The notes beneath the pieces were generated by a model. The model made no database searches. It was not told the origin of the DNA and saw only the letters and a list, made by a program, of their open reading frames with translations. Source: Streptococcus sp. UBA6071 (GTDB lineage Bacteria > Bacillota > Bacilli > Lactobacillales > Streptococcaceae). Taken from it: a stretch of DNA of 9,272 nt. The translations under genes were made by a program, and so were the position numbers. The stretch lies in assembly GCA_002436115.1 (NCBI GenBank), contig DIXV01000031.1, forward strand, positions 4,828-14,099, given 5' to 3'. Each line of letters opens with the position of its first letter. Within the stretch, counting starts at the first letter, position 1. Positions 1-7,164 of this stretch are shown one piece after another.

Positions 1-78
1 ATTAGTTTTGCAGGGCTGTTCTTTTTATACTATCCTTTCTGGTTTCTTGAGCATGTCCTTCCCTTCATTTTTGGATAA
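1..78 (+). CDS. C-terminal fragment of a probable membrane protein (partial)
   Basis: An open frame enters from the left edge and stops at TAA 76-78, giving 25 residues that are strongly hydrophobic and aromatic, with Phe, Leu, Tyr and Trp dominating and a Phe-Gly end. That composition fits the last membrane segment of an integral membrane protein. I do not recognise the family, and the start lies outside the window. Another forward frame stays open to about position 141, but its product is mixed in composition and less protein-like. No clear terminator follows, and the next promoter is about 140 bases downstream. The call rests on composition only. Confidence 0.42.
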   Translation: MSFAGLFFLYYPFWFLEHVLPFIFG

Positions 79-218
79 GTCAAGTATCGGGTTACCAAAA
101 AACAATGCGCATTTCGCTCCAATTTCGAGAGATCTCCCCTAACTTTATCAATCTTAACTTATCTATAAGCCAAATGGAGATTTTCTTCCTCTTTGGTTCT
201 GCGCCTAGAGAAAAATAA

Positions 219-247
219 TTGAATTGTGGGTAAAAACATGATAGAAT
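219..247 (+). promoter_or_regulatory. Sigma-A promoter for the small membrane gene / obgE block
   Basis: The -35 box TTGAAT (219-224) and -10 box TAGAAT (242-247) are separated by exactly 17 bases. A TG sits one base before the -10 (239-240), giving an extended -10. Transcription would start near 254, about 30 bases before the ATG at 285. This is the only good promoter I see upstream of obgE. Confidence 0.75.
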
Positions 248-284
248 AGACTTGAATTGAAGTGACTTAGAAAAGGAGACAATC

Positions 285-410
285 ATGGCTTTTGGAGAGC
301 AAAAGAAGAAGAAAACAGGTTTTGAGAATTTAACGAGACTTGTCATTATTGTTATGTTAGTAACAATGATTTTAGGGATTGTCGCAACAGCAATCAATGC
401 CCTAATGTAG
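285..410 (+). CDS. Small DUF4044-type single-pass membrane protein (41 aa)
   Basis: This 41-residue protein starts at ATG 285, behind the ribosome binding site AAAGGAG at 273-279. Residues 7-10 are four consecutive lysines. A hydrophobic helix at about residues 18-39 (Leu, Val, Ile, Met, Ala rich) reaches almost to the C-terminus. This is a positively charged cytoplasmic tail plus one membrane span, and it fits the DUF4044 family of very short proteins in Firmicutes, whose role is unknown. It lies directly upstream of obgE, separated by a terminator-like hairpin, and is the first gene after the promoter at 219-247. I assign the family from memory of its pattern. A function in the translation or stress biology of Obg would be speculation. 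Confidence 0.85.
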   Translation: MAFGEQKKKKTGFENLTRLVIIVMLVTMILGIVATAINALM

Positions 411-411
411 G

Positions 412-435
412 AAAACGCCCCTCAGGCGTTTTTTT
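412..435 (+). terminator. Intrinsic terminator or attenuator between the small membrane gene and obgE
   Basis: AAAACGCC (412-419) pairs perfectly with GGCGTTTT (425-432) around a five-base loop, and the T-run extends to 435. It begins two bases after the stop codon of the 41-aa gene and ends 25 bases before the obgE ATG. The GC part of the stem is only about five pairs, so partial readthrough is plausible. Confidence 0.8.
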
Positions 436-460
436 CAAGTGATGAAGGATAGGGGAAATT

Positions 461-1780
461 ATGAGTATGTTTTTAGATACAGCCAAGATTGAGGTCAAGG
501 CTGGCAAAGGTGGCGATGGTATGGTCGCCTTTCGGCGGGAGAAGTATGTCCCCAATGGCGGTCCTTGGGGCGGCGATGGGGGTAAGGGTGGCTCAGTCAT
601 CTTTCAAGTAGAGGAGGGACTCAGAACCCTCATGGACTTCCGTTATAATCGCCAATTCAAGGCTAAGCCGGGTGAAAAAGGCATGAGTAAGGGGATGCAC
701 GGGCGAGGTGCTGAGGATTTAATTGTCCTTGTTCCTCAAGGAACAACCGTTCGTGATGCTGAGACAGGAAAAGTCTTGACAGATTTGGTTGAAAATGGCC
801 AAACATTCACGGTTGCTAGAGGAGGACGTGGCGGAAGAGGGAATATCCGCTTTGCTACTCCTCGTAATCCAGCTCCAGAAATTGCTGAAAACGGTGAGCC
901 AGGCGAACAACGCGAACTACAGTTGGAATTAAAAATCTTAGCAGATGTTGGTTTAGTTGGTTTCCCGTCTGTTGGGAAATCCACCTTATTGAGTGTTGTG
1001 ACAGCGGCTAAACCTAAAATAGGTGCCTATCATTTCACCACCATTGTCCCTAATCTTGGGATGGTTAGGACAAAATCTGGCGATAGTTTTGCCATGGCAG
1101 ACCTTCCAGGTCTAATTGAAGGAGCCAGTCAAGGAGTGGGACTTGGAACACAGTTTCTTCGCCATATTGAGAGGACACGTGTTATCCTTCATGTTATTGA
1201 CATGTCAGCCAGCGAAGGACGAGACCCTTATGACGATTATGTGGCAATTAATCATGAATTAGAAACGTACAATCTCCGCTTGATGGAACGTCCTCAAATC
1301 ATTGTAGCCAATAAAATGGATATGCCAGAAGCCAATGAACAGTTGAAGACTTTTAAAGAAAAGTTAGCGGCAACCTATGACGAGTTTGATGAGCAACCGA
1401 TGATTTTCCCAATCTCAGGAATCGCTCACCAGGGCTTAGAGGCGCTCTTAGATGCCACTGCAGACCTACTTGCTAAAACCGATGAGTTTCCTCTATATCA
1501 GACCACTGATTTTCAAGAAGAAGACGATGAGGCCTACTATGGCTTTAGCGAGGATGAACGTCCATTTGAAATCACTCGTGATGACGATGCTTCATGGGTA
1601 TTATCAGGCGGAAAACTTGAGAAACTCTTTGCCATGACTAATATGGAGCGTGACGAATCCGTGCTGAAATTCGCTAGACAGTTACGGGGAATGGGTGTAG
1701 ATGAAGCCTTACGTAGCCGTGGGGCTAAGGACGGAGATCTTGTCCGTATCGGTAGTTTTGAGTTTGAATTTATTGATTAA
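461..1780 (+). CDS. obgE: Obg family GTPase (ribosome assembly / stress GTPase)
   Basis: This is a 439-residue Obg GTPase, close to the usual size in streptococci. It is an essential cytoplasmic enzyme that binds the large ribosomal subunit, hydrolyses GTP slowly and links ribosome maturation to growth and (p)ppGpp. The glycine-rich Obg fold spans about residues 3-160, with repeated Gly-Gly-Asp and Gly-Arg-Gly-Gly turns. The G domain follows: G1 GFPSVGKST at 167-175, the TT of switch I at 193-194, G3 DLPG at 214-217, G4 NKMD at 284-287 and G5 near PISG at 317-320. The C-terminal OCT domain covers about 360-439. AGGGG at 451-455 favours ATG 461 over the in-frame ATG at 467. A hairpin sits just upstream, and a 57-aa gene follows after 47 bases and is probably cotranscribed. 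Confidence 0.98.
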   Translation: MSMFLDTAKIEVKAGKGGDGMVAFRREKYVPNGGPWGGDGGKGGSVIFQVEEGLRTLMDFRYNRQFKAKPGEKGMSKGMHGRGAEDLIVLVPQGTTVRDAETGKVLTDLVENGQTFTVARGGRGGRGNIRFATPRNPAPEIAENGEPGEQRELQLELKILADVGLVGFPSVGKSTLLSVVTAAKPKIGAYHFTTIVPNLGMVRTKSGDSFAMADLPGLIEGASQGVGLGTQFLRHIERTRVILHVIDMSASEGRDPYDDYVAINHELETYNLRLMERPQIIVANKMDMPEANEQLKTFKEKLAATYDEFDEQPMIFPISGIAHQGLEALLDATADLLAKTDEFPLYQTTDFQEEDDEAYYGFSEDERPFEITRDDDASWVLSGGKLEKLFAMTNMERDESVLKFARQLRGMGVDEALRSRGAKDGDLVRIGSFEFEFID

Positions 1781-1827
1781 TGAGATAGAAATAAATCAAC
1801 TAGCTACATGAACAAGGAGGTTACCTT

Positions 1828-2001
1828 ATGGGAGACAAACCCATCTCATTTAAAGATGAAACTGGTCAGTTTATATCAGCTGCTGATGTTTGGAATGCTG
1901 AAAAGTTAGAGGAGTTATTTAACAAGCTCAACCCAAATCGAAAGCTAAGATTGGAAAGAGAAGCCCTAGCCAAGGAAGCAGAAGCTGTAACCAAAGAATA
2001 A
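1828..2001 (+). CDS. Conserved-looking small protein of unknown function (57 aa)
   Basis: A 57-residue open frame begins at ATG 1828, seven bases after a near-perfect ribosome binding site (AAGGAGG, 1814-1820), and ends at TAA 1999-2001 just before a terminator. The N-terminal part reads like a small beta segment (ISFKDETGQFIS), followed by AADVWN at 18-23. A highly charged helix rich in Leu, Glu, Lys and Arg (about 24-56) could form a coiled coil or bind a partner. There is no signal peptide, membrane span or catalytic motif, so it is probably cytoplasmic. It lies 47 bases after obgE with no promoter between, so it should share the obgE transcript. A decayed relative lies downstream at about 2148-2223, which supports this being a real gene family. 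I cannot name the family or assign a function. Confidence 0.88.
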   Translation: MGDKPISFKDETGQFISAADVWNAEKLEELFNKLNPNRKLRLEREALAKEAEAVTKE

Positions 2002-2002
2002 G

Positions 2003-2048
2003 AAAACCTCCGTGACTCGACATTACTAGAGTTTAACGGAGGTATTTT
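2003..2048 (+). terminator. Terminator of the obgE operon
   Basis: CCTCCGT (2007-2013) pairs with ACGGAGG (2036-2042). ACTC (2015-2018) extends the stem with GAGT (2029-2032) across a small internal loop, and AAAA at 2003-2006 faces TTTT at 2045-2048. It starts directly after the stop codon of the 57-aa gene. The T-tract is interrupted (TATTTTC), so strength is uncertain, but position and stem fit an intrinsic terminator. Confidence 0.75.
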
Positions 2049-2068
2049 CTATTATCTCGTTTTGTGGG

Positions 2069-2094
2069 AGCAGTGTCTATTTAGCACTGTTTTT
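2069..2094 (+). terminator. Second terminator-like hairpin in the intergenic region
   Basis: CAGTG (2071-2075) pairs with CACTG (2085-2089). The stem extends to about eight pairs when two GU pairs and one outer AU pair are counted, around a seven-base AT-rich loop, with TTTTT at 2090-2094. It lies only about 20 bases beyond the obgE operon terminator. It may be a back-up terminator or a relic linked to the decayed gene copy that follows. Confidence 0.5.
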
Positions 2095-2147
2095 CTATTT
2101 TTTAGCTATAACCTTTCTTTATCCAGATACTAGACCATGTCAATCTT

Positions 2148-2223
2148 GTCACTTTCAAAGATGAAATTGCCAAGTACCAGTTGCTAGTGTTTGGAATACA
2201 GAAAATGTGAAGAATTAGGTAAC
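2148..2223 (+). pseudogene. Decayed paralogue of the 57-aa gene
   Basis: This stretch aligns by eye with 1843-1923 of the 57-aa gene. One frame from 2148 gives VTFKDEIAKY, against ISFKDETGQF in the intact gene. After a gap of about four bases near 2176, another frame from 2177 gives PVASVWNTENVK, against ISAADVWNAEKLEE. In-frame TAG at 2216-2218 then ends it. From 2154 to 2197 I count about 34 of 44 aligned bases identical. No matching start codon with a ribosome binding site is present, and similarity fades after about 2223. It cannot encode the full protein. It looks like an old tandem duplicate or a gene lost in this lineage. Confidence 0.72.
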
Positions 2224-2292
2224 TTAGGCTATCAATGAAGCAAGAGGCCTCTGAGCTCTTTCGGGTCTAAAAGGGGTAAGCTGCAATAATTT

Positions 2293-2301
2293 TGGTATAA
2301 T
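2293..2301 (+). promoter_or_regulatory. Extended -10 promoter for the phosphodiesterase gene
   Basis: TGG followed by a perfect TATAAT (2296-2301) forms an extended -10. No recognisable -35 lies 16-18 bases upstream (GGGGTA at 2273-2278), which is typical of promoters relying on the TG extension. Transcription would start near 2308, leaving a leader of about 26 bases before ATG 2334. Confidence 0.7.
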
Positions 2302-2333
2302 ATAAAGATAAGAAAACTTTAGAAAGTCACGTT

Positions 2334-4115
2334 ATGCATATCAATATTCGAGAACTCTTTTCCTCATCTTTGAAGAACATCTATCAGAACAAGCGCAACT
2401 ATCTCCTAACCACGATTATCTTACAACTCTTTATTGGAACGGTAGGTCGCTATAGCTTAGCAGGTGGCTTTCGCTGGGCGATGAATTTAGCGGGAGAATC
2501 CAATCTCAACCAGAATAATATTTGGCGGATTTTGAATCAAACAGGTCCTTTTCTCATTTTGACGGCATTTTCTCTTTTGGTAGTGTGCTTCATCCTTTTT
2601 GAGTTTGCTGTCCTCATCTACATGGTGGGCAACACGTATCGCTCTTTCTCTTTTAAGGCTATGTTGCGTTCTTTTCAGCACAAATTGATTTGGCTATCGG
2701 GTCCTCAATTACTTTTTTTCCTATTTTACCTCATTCTGATGATTCCTCTAGGAAACTTAGGTTTGACCACGACACTCTTACAGCAGTTTCGTATTCCTAG
2801 TTTTATTACAGGGGAGTTGACCAAGACAGCATTAGGCACATTGACTTACTATGGAGTGTTGGGGCTTGTTTTTTACTTAAATATCCGACTTATCTATTTT
2901 TTACCTCTATCTGTCATCAATACTTTTGCACCTTGGACGAATTTCAAGCAGAGTTGGCAGTTAACCAAAAGGAACAAATGGCGTCTTATTCTCACGATTA
3001 ACTTGCTTAGTTTTTTAGTCTTAATTGTAGGAGGCCTCATTGTTTTTGCTGTTGCTTTACTCCTCAACCAGATGGATAGTGCTTGGAACAATATTACCCT
3101 CCAAACTTTCTTTTATAGTTTTATTCGAGGACTAATCTACCTCATGTCTTTCCTCTTTAAACTCATTATAGTAGAGATTCTAATCAATTACCTTGTTAGG
3201 GTAGATAAGCAGGAAGAAAAAAGCTATTTCACTTTACCTGAAACAGAAAAAAAACCTTTTCACTACCCACATTGGGTTAAAGGTTTTATATTCGCCCTCT
3301 TAGTAGGTTTTATAGTATACAATGGTTTACAACTCTACCTGCTTACCCATAACAATAGCCAGTTGATGATTGCACATCGAGGGGATATCACGACAGGAGT
3401 AGAGAATTCCCTTGAGGCATTAGAAGGAGCGCATAAGGCGGGTGCCGACTTAGTCGAGATGGATGTGTTAATGACCGCTGATAATCAATTCATTGTGATT
3501 CATGACAATCATTTGGAACGCCTGGCAGGGTTGAACTGGCTGGTCTCTGAGAAAACGTTAGCAGAATTAGAGGGTCTTACTATTACTCAGGGAGAATTTC
3601 AAGGGAAGATTTCAAGCTTGGAAACATACGTTAAACGGTCGCAAGAGCTTGGTCAACCCCTTTTGATTGAACTCAAGCCGCACGGAGGAGAACCCGATAA
3701 TTATGCCGATTTGGTGATTGCTGAATTAGAGCGACTAAAGCTTGGCAAATCAGATAAAATCATGTCTCTGGATGTCGGGTTAATGAAAACGATCGAAAAG
3801 AAGGCACGAAACTTAACAACAGGCCAAGTTATTTCATTACAATTTGGTAATTTTGAAAAGCAGGCGATTGATTTTTATGTGATTGAGGATTTTTCGTATA
3901 ATGAGTTTATCATGTTGAGTGCTCAACATCAGAATAAGGAGCTCTTTGTTTGGACAATCAATGATTCGCTCAGTATGTCTAATTATCTTCAAAGTCCAGT
4001 TAATGGAATTATCACCGACGAACTAGGGAGGTTTAAAGAAGAACAAGAGGCTATTAAGCGGGACAACACTTATTTTGATCGTGTCTTTCGGCTACTCAGT
4101 ATTGAGAATTGGTAA
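2334..4115 (+). CDS. Membrane-anchored glycerophosphodiester phosphodiesterase
   Basis: This 593-residue two-part protein should hydrolyse glycerophosphodiesters to glycerol-3-phosphate and an alcohol. In Gram-positives such enzymes may act on lipid head groups or lipoteichoic-acid-type polymers, but the substrate here is unknown. Residues 1-340 form a multi-span membrane domain of the type often fused to GDPD enzymes, with hydrophobic stretches near 22-38, 72-98, 122-142, 172-198, 216-245, 258-288 and 316-337. The catalytic GDPD domain follows from about 345: HRGD (348-351), ENS (357-359), EMD (375-377), HD (390-391), an ELK (446-448) and WTIN (540-543) near the end. Both catalytic histidines and the acidic metal ligands are present, so it looks active. 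Seven spans would put the catalytic domain outside the cell. The ribosome binding site is weak (AGAAAG, 2321-2326). It is a monocistronic unit. Confidence 0.93.
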   Translation: MHINIRELFSSSLKNIYQNKRNYLLTTIILQLFIGTVGRYSLAGGFRWAMNLAGESNLNQNNIWRILNQTGPFLILTAFSLLVVCFILFEFAVLIYMVGNTYRSFSFKAMLRSFQHKLIWLSGPQLLFFLFYLILMIPLGNLGLTTTLLQQFRIPSFITGELTKTALGTLTYYGVLGLVFYLNIRLIYFLPLSVINTFAPWTNFKQSWQLTKRNKWRLILTINLLSFLVLIVGGLIVFAVALLLNQMDSAWNNITLQTFFYSFIRGLIYLMSFLFKLIIVEILINYLVRVDKQEEKSYFTLPETEKKPFHYPHWVKGFIFALLVGFIVYNGLQLYLLTHNNSQLMIAHRGDITTGVENSLEALEGAHKAGADLVEMDVLMTADNQFIVIHDNHLERLAGLNWLVSEKTLAELEGLTITQGEFQGKISSLETYVKRSQELGQPLLIELKPHGGEPDNYADLVIAELERLKLGKSDKIMSLDVGLMKTIEKKARNLTTGQVISLQFGNFEKQAIDFYVIEDFSYNEFIMLSAQHQNKELFVWTINDSLSMSNYLQSPVNGIITDELGRFKEEQEAIKRDNTYFDRVFRLLSIENW

Positions 4116-4119
4116 CCCT

Positions 4120-4156
4120 AAAAAATAGGCTGGGACAAAAGTCCCAGCCTATTTTT
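4120..4156. terminator. Strong bidirectional terminator between convergent genes
   Basis: AAAAATAGGCTGGGAC (4121-4136) pairs perfectly over 16 bases with 4141-4156 around an AAAA loop. On the plus strand the stem ends in TTTTT after the phosphodiesterase gene. On the minus strand it ends in a run of six T after glnQ. It therefore serves both converging transcripts. The GGCTGGGAC core resembles terminator hairpins I recall as recurring in streptococcal genomes. Confidence 0.93.
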
Positions 4157-4173
4157 CTATAGTTTTTAATCGT

Positions 4174-4914
4174 CTACACGTTCAAGACCTTATTCAAGAA
4201 ATCTTTGAGACGTGGGTGTTGAGGGTTATCAAAAATCTGATCGGGACTATTGTCTTCAAGGAATTGTCCGTCATCTGTGAAAATAACCCGATTAGCAACC
4301 TTACGAGCAAAGCCCATCTCATGGGTAACGATTAGCATGGTCATGCCCTGTTCAGCTAAATCTTTCATAACATTAAGCACATCACCGACCATCTCAGGGT
4401 CAAGGGCAGAAGTGGGTTCGTCAAAGAGCATGATATCAGGCTTCATGGCTAGACTACGAGCGATAGCCACACGCTGCTTTTGTCCACCAGAGAGGCTTCT
4501 AGGCATGGCATCTCGTTTATCAGATAAGCCAACTTTCTCTAAGAGTTCACCAGCATAGGCTTCCGCTTCTGATTTACTCATGAGTTTGTGTTCAATTGGG
4601 GCAAAAGTGATGTTTTCAAGTACAGTCATATGAGGAAAGAGATTGAAATGCTGAAATACCATCCCGATATTTTCACGGACTTCGTCAACTTTAGTCTTTT
4701 TGTCAGTCAAATCAAATCCATCGACAATGACGTGGCCGCTGCTTGCTTTTTCAAGGCTATTCAAGCTGCGTAGAAAAGTTGATTTCCCTGAACCAGAAGG
4801 ACCGATTATGCAGACCACGTCGCCTTCATGAAATTGAGCGGTTATGCCTTTTAAGACGGCATTGTCTCCAAAACTTTTGTGTAAATCTTGAACGTCAATT
4901 TTAAGTTTTGCCAT
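4174..4914 (-). CDS. glnQ: Amino acid (glutamine-type) ABC transporter ATP-binding protein
   Basis: This is a 246-residue ATPase subunit of a polar amino acid importer, the usual length for GlnQ/HisP-type proteins. It sits on the cytoplasmic face as a dimer and drives uptake through the GlnP permease. All motifs are intact: Walker [10 protein letters not shown] (38-46), Q-loop Gln88, signature LSGGQ (141-145), Walker B IMLFDEP (161-167), D-loop SALD (169-172) and switch His198. Its start overlaps the stop of glnP by one base (TAATG), and an AGAGGG ribosome binding site lies inside the end of glnP, so the two are probably translationally coupled. No separate promoter is visible. Transcription ends at the hairpin 4120-4156. 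Substrate is assigned from the fused GlnP partner and not from this subunit. Confidence 0.96.
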   Translation of the reverse strand: MAKLKIDVQDLHKSFGDNAVLKGITAQFHEGDVVCIIGPSGSGKSTFLRSLNSLEKASSGHVIVDGFDLTDKKTKVDEVRENIGMVFQHFNLFPHMTVLENITFAPIEHKLMSKSEAEAYAGELLEKVGLSDKRDAMPRSLSGGQKQRVAIARSLAMKPDIMLFDEPTSALDPEMVGDVLNVMKDLAEQGMTMLIVTHEMGFARKVANRVIFTDDGQFLEDNSPDQIFDNPQHPRLKDFLNKVLNV

Positions 4915-7085
4915 TATTTAGCCCTCTTTTCTAAACGTTTTGCAAGTTTCGTTAATAGCGTGATGATTATGAGGTAGAGTACTCCCAGAATTGCATACAT
5001 ACGGAAGGACTGGTAGTTACGCGCAATGATGATTTTACCCGTCTGGAAGAGTTCAACCAAACCGATTGCTGAGATGATAGTTGTGTCTTTTAAGGTGATA
5101 ACAAATTGGTTGATGAAACTAGGAAGCATAATTCTTCCGGCTTGAGGTAGGATGATATGTCGCATGGTTTTTCCATAAGAGATACCTAAACTACGACTGG
5201 CTTCGGTTTGACCGATAGGGACGGCCTCTATTCCTCCACGGACAATCTCGGCAATATAAGCACCCGAGTTGAGAGAAAGGGCGATAACCCCTGCGAGAAA
5301 GTCATTAATTGGACTTTGTTGGCCAGTGATTGATTCAATGAGGTTAGGTATTCCCCAGAAGATGAAGGCTGCGACAATCATAAGCGGAATACCGCGCACC
5401 ACATCAACAAAAACAGAAGCAAGCAAACGAAGGGATCTGAAAGGACTAACAGCCATCATACCAAAGATAACACCGATACCAATCGCAATAGCAAAGGAAA
5501 GAAGAGCTAAAGCTAATGTAATTCCTAAACCTTCCAATAATTGTTTCCAGTTATTTTGTAGAAGGCCGAGAGTGGTTGTTTCATCAACAGTGGCTGCCTT
5601 AGGTTGAAGGTACTTGTTAATGATCTTGTCATACTCGCCAGATTCTCTAAGAGCAGCTAAACCGTTGTTAAACATCTCAATCAATTCAGGATTGGCTCCT
5701 TTTTTGACAGCAAAGCCATATTCACCAGACGGTTCACCTTTGATAGGTGTTTCAAAGTTACGTCCTTGTTGAATACTGTATTTTAATACCGCTTCGTCAT
5801 CCATGATAGCTTGGACAGAACCTGAATTTAAACTGTCATACATTGTTGAAGCTTCGTCAAAGGCTTTTAGGGTATAACCATATGTATCAGCATTTTTTTC
5901 AAGGAAGGTGTAAGAAGATGTTCCTTTTTTGGCGCCGACGGTTTTACCGGCTAAGTCTTTGTAGCTAGCAATATCGCTTCCAGATTTAACTGCCAAAATG
6001 ATATTGGAAGTGTAGTAGGAATCAGAGAAATCGAAAATTTCTTTACGCTCATCGGTAATTGACATACCAGCGATGACGGCATCAGCCTGTCCAGCTTGAA
6101 CATTGTTAAGAGCGGCATCAAATCCAGGGTTCTCAATGCTGATGGTGAATCCTTGTTGTTCAGCGATTGCCTTAATTAACTCCATGTCAATACCAACATA
6201 GTTACCACTATCGTCTTGGAATTCAAATGGGGCAAAGGAGGAATCTGCAACAATTTTATAAGTGTCTTTTACAGGTGTCGCCTTAGCCTTAGCATCACCG
6301 GTAGCTGGCGATGTGCTTGTGCCTGCACTGTTAGTGGTTCCAGTCCATTCTTGGATAATTTTGTCATAGGTACCGTCTTCTTTCATCTCAGCTAGAGCTT
6401 TATTGAAGTCTTCTACTAGGTACTCATAGTCTCCGCCTTTTTTGACAGCAAAACCAAAGGAGCCAATGTCTTCGGCATCCATATTAATAGAAAGATCCTG
6501 TCCAGTATTCATAGAGTATTGGATAACAGCGGTATCATCCATGATAGCATCGACTGAGGAACTCTTGAGACTATTGTACATTTCTGTCCCTGAATCAAAG
6601 GCTTTTACTGTATAGCCGTATTTGCTTTCATTTTCTTTAAGAAACTTTTGGGCGACCGTTCCATTTTTAACACCGACCTGCTTGCCTTTTAGCTCTTCAT
6701 AGCTAGTGACTTTGTTTTTTTCTTTTGTAGCGATGACGATAGAAGTATCAAAATAAGAATCTGAGAAAGTGAAGCTTTCTTTTCGCTCATCTGTTATGGT
6801 CATACCTGCCATAATGGCATCGGCTTGTCCAGCTTGAACAGCGTTAACGGCTGCATCAAAACCTGGATAAGTTGATTTGATCGCCCAGTTAGAGCGCTCA
6901 GCGACTTCCTTGATGATAGCAACGTCAATGCCTTTGTACTCGCCATCTGTATCTTGAAACTCAAAAGGGGCATAGGTAGAATCAAAGACAATGTCAATAG
7001 TATCATCAGCTTTGACGACTCCTCCTGAAAAGATAGCCAGTAGTGGCAATACTGCTAAAAGCAGCATTCGTAGTGTTTTCTTCAT
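4914..7085 (-). CDS. glnP: Glutamine/glutamate-type ABC transporter: two fused binding domains plus permease
   Basis: This 723-residue fusion holds everything in the importer except the ATPase. A signal sequence (1-26) has lysines, a hydrophobic core and a likely cut after VKA. Binding domain 1 (about 28-249) and binding domain 2 (about 273-493) are joined by a Ser/Thr/Ala/Gly linker at 250-272. The permease follows at about 510-720, with an EAA loop ([15 protein letters not shown], 620-634) that contacts GlnQ. Both binding domains keep APFEF (39-43, 285-289), TDERKE with the carboxylate-binding Arg (Arg101, Arg347) and an IMDD segment (181-184, 427-430). The layout matches the characterised lactococcal GlnP, whose two domains bind glutamine with different partner specificity and affinity. 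Start 7085 is chosen because AAGGAG precedes it and the promoter lies upstream. An ATG at 7151 would lie before the transcription start. Confidence 0.96.
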   Translation of the reverse strand: MKKTLRMLLLAVLPLLAIFSGGVVKADDTIDIVFDSTYAPFEFQDTDGEYKGIDVAIIKEVAERSNWAIKSTYPGFDAAVNAVQAGQADAIMAGMTITDERKESFTFSDSYFDTSIVIATKEKNKVTSYEELKGKQVGVKNGTVAQKFLKENESKYGYTVKAFDSGTEMYNSLKSSSVDAIMDDTAVIQYSMNTGQDLSINMDAEDIGSFGFAVKKGGDYEYLVEDFNKALAEMKEDGTYDKIIQEWTGTTNSAGTSTSPATGDAKAKATPVKDTYKIVADSSFAPFEFQDDSGNYVGIDMELIKAIAEQQGFTISIENPGFDAALNNVQAGQADAVIAGMSITDERKEIFDFSDSYYTSNIILAVKSGSDIASYKDLAGKTVGAKKGTSSYTFLEKNADTYGYTLKAFDEASTMYDSLNSGSVQAIMDDEAVLKYSIQQGRNFETPIKGEPSGEYGFAVKKGANPELIEMFNNGLAALRESGEYDKIINKYLQPKAATVDETTTLGLLQNNWKQLLEGLGITLALALLSFAIAIGIGVIFGMMAVSPFRSLRLLASVFVDVVRGIPLMIVAAFIFWGIPNLIESITGQQSPINDFLAGVIALSLNSGAYIAEIVRGGIEAVPIGQTEASRSLGISYGKTMRHIILPQAGRIMLPSFINQFVITLKDTTIISAIGLVELFQTGKIIIARNYQSFRMYAILGVLYLIIITLLTKLAKRLEKRAK

Positions 7086-7095
7086 GTTAGGTTTT

Positions 7096-7101
7096 CTCCT
7101 T
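7096..7101 (-). promoter_or_regulatory. Ribosome binding site fixing the glnP start
   Basis: Read on the minus strand this is AAGGAG, about ten bases before ATG 7085. It supports the start that opens directly on the lysine-rich signal peptide, rather than the in-frame ATG at 7151. Confidence 0.8.
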
Positions 7102-7119
7102 TTTAAAGTACTAGTTAAG

Positions 7120-7148
7120 ATTATACCAGAAAAAAAGTCAGATGACAA
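7120..7148 (-). promoter_or_regulatory. Sigma-A promoter of the glnP-glnQ operon
   Basis: On the minus strand, -35 TTGTCA (7148-7143) and a perfect -10 TATAAT (7125-7120) are 17 bases apart, with TGG just before the -10. Transcription should begin near 7113, leaving a leader of about 28 bases. This is the best promoter in the window. Confidence 0.9.
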
Positions 7149-7164
7149 CACCTTAAGAGTTTCT

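Noticed and set aside
170..196. Weak hairpin CCAAA...TTTGG before the first promoter
   Set aside because: Only five outer pairs with an irregular inner part and no following T-run, so it is not a convincing terminator for the upstream fragment.
92..397. Minus-strand open frame of about 101 codons opposite the small membrane gene
   Set aside because: It is low in complexity, has no clear ribosome binding site, and overlaps the convincing plus-strand promoter, ribosome binding site and DUF4044-type gene.
1808..1903. Overlapping short frame starting at ATG 1808, just before the 57-aa gene
   Set aside because: It has no ribosome binding site, is out of frame, and its start region contains the AAGGAGG that serves ATG 1828.
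2243..2252. Perfect 10-base palindrome AGAGGCCTCT in the intergenic region
   Set aside because: It is a short isolated palindrome with no second copy nearby and no link to a known regulator. It is within what chance can produce.
5269..5607. Plus-strand open frame of about 112 codons opposite the glnP permease region
   Set aside because: It is antisense to intact, motif-bearing permease codons, lacks a ribosome binding site, and has Ile/Lys/Arg-rich shadow composition.
7086..7151. Upstream ATG at 7151 that would lengthen GlnP by 22 residues
   Set aside because: The operon promoter (-35 and -10 at 7120-7148) lies downstream of this ATG, so it would not be on the transcript. The added residues would also bury the signal peptide.
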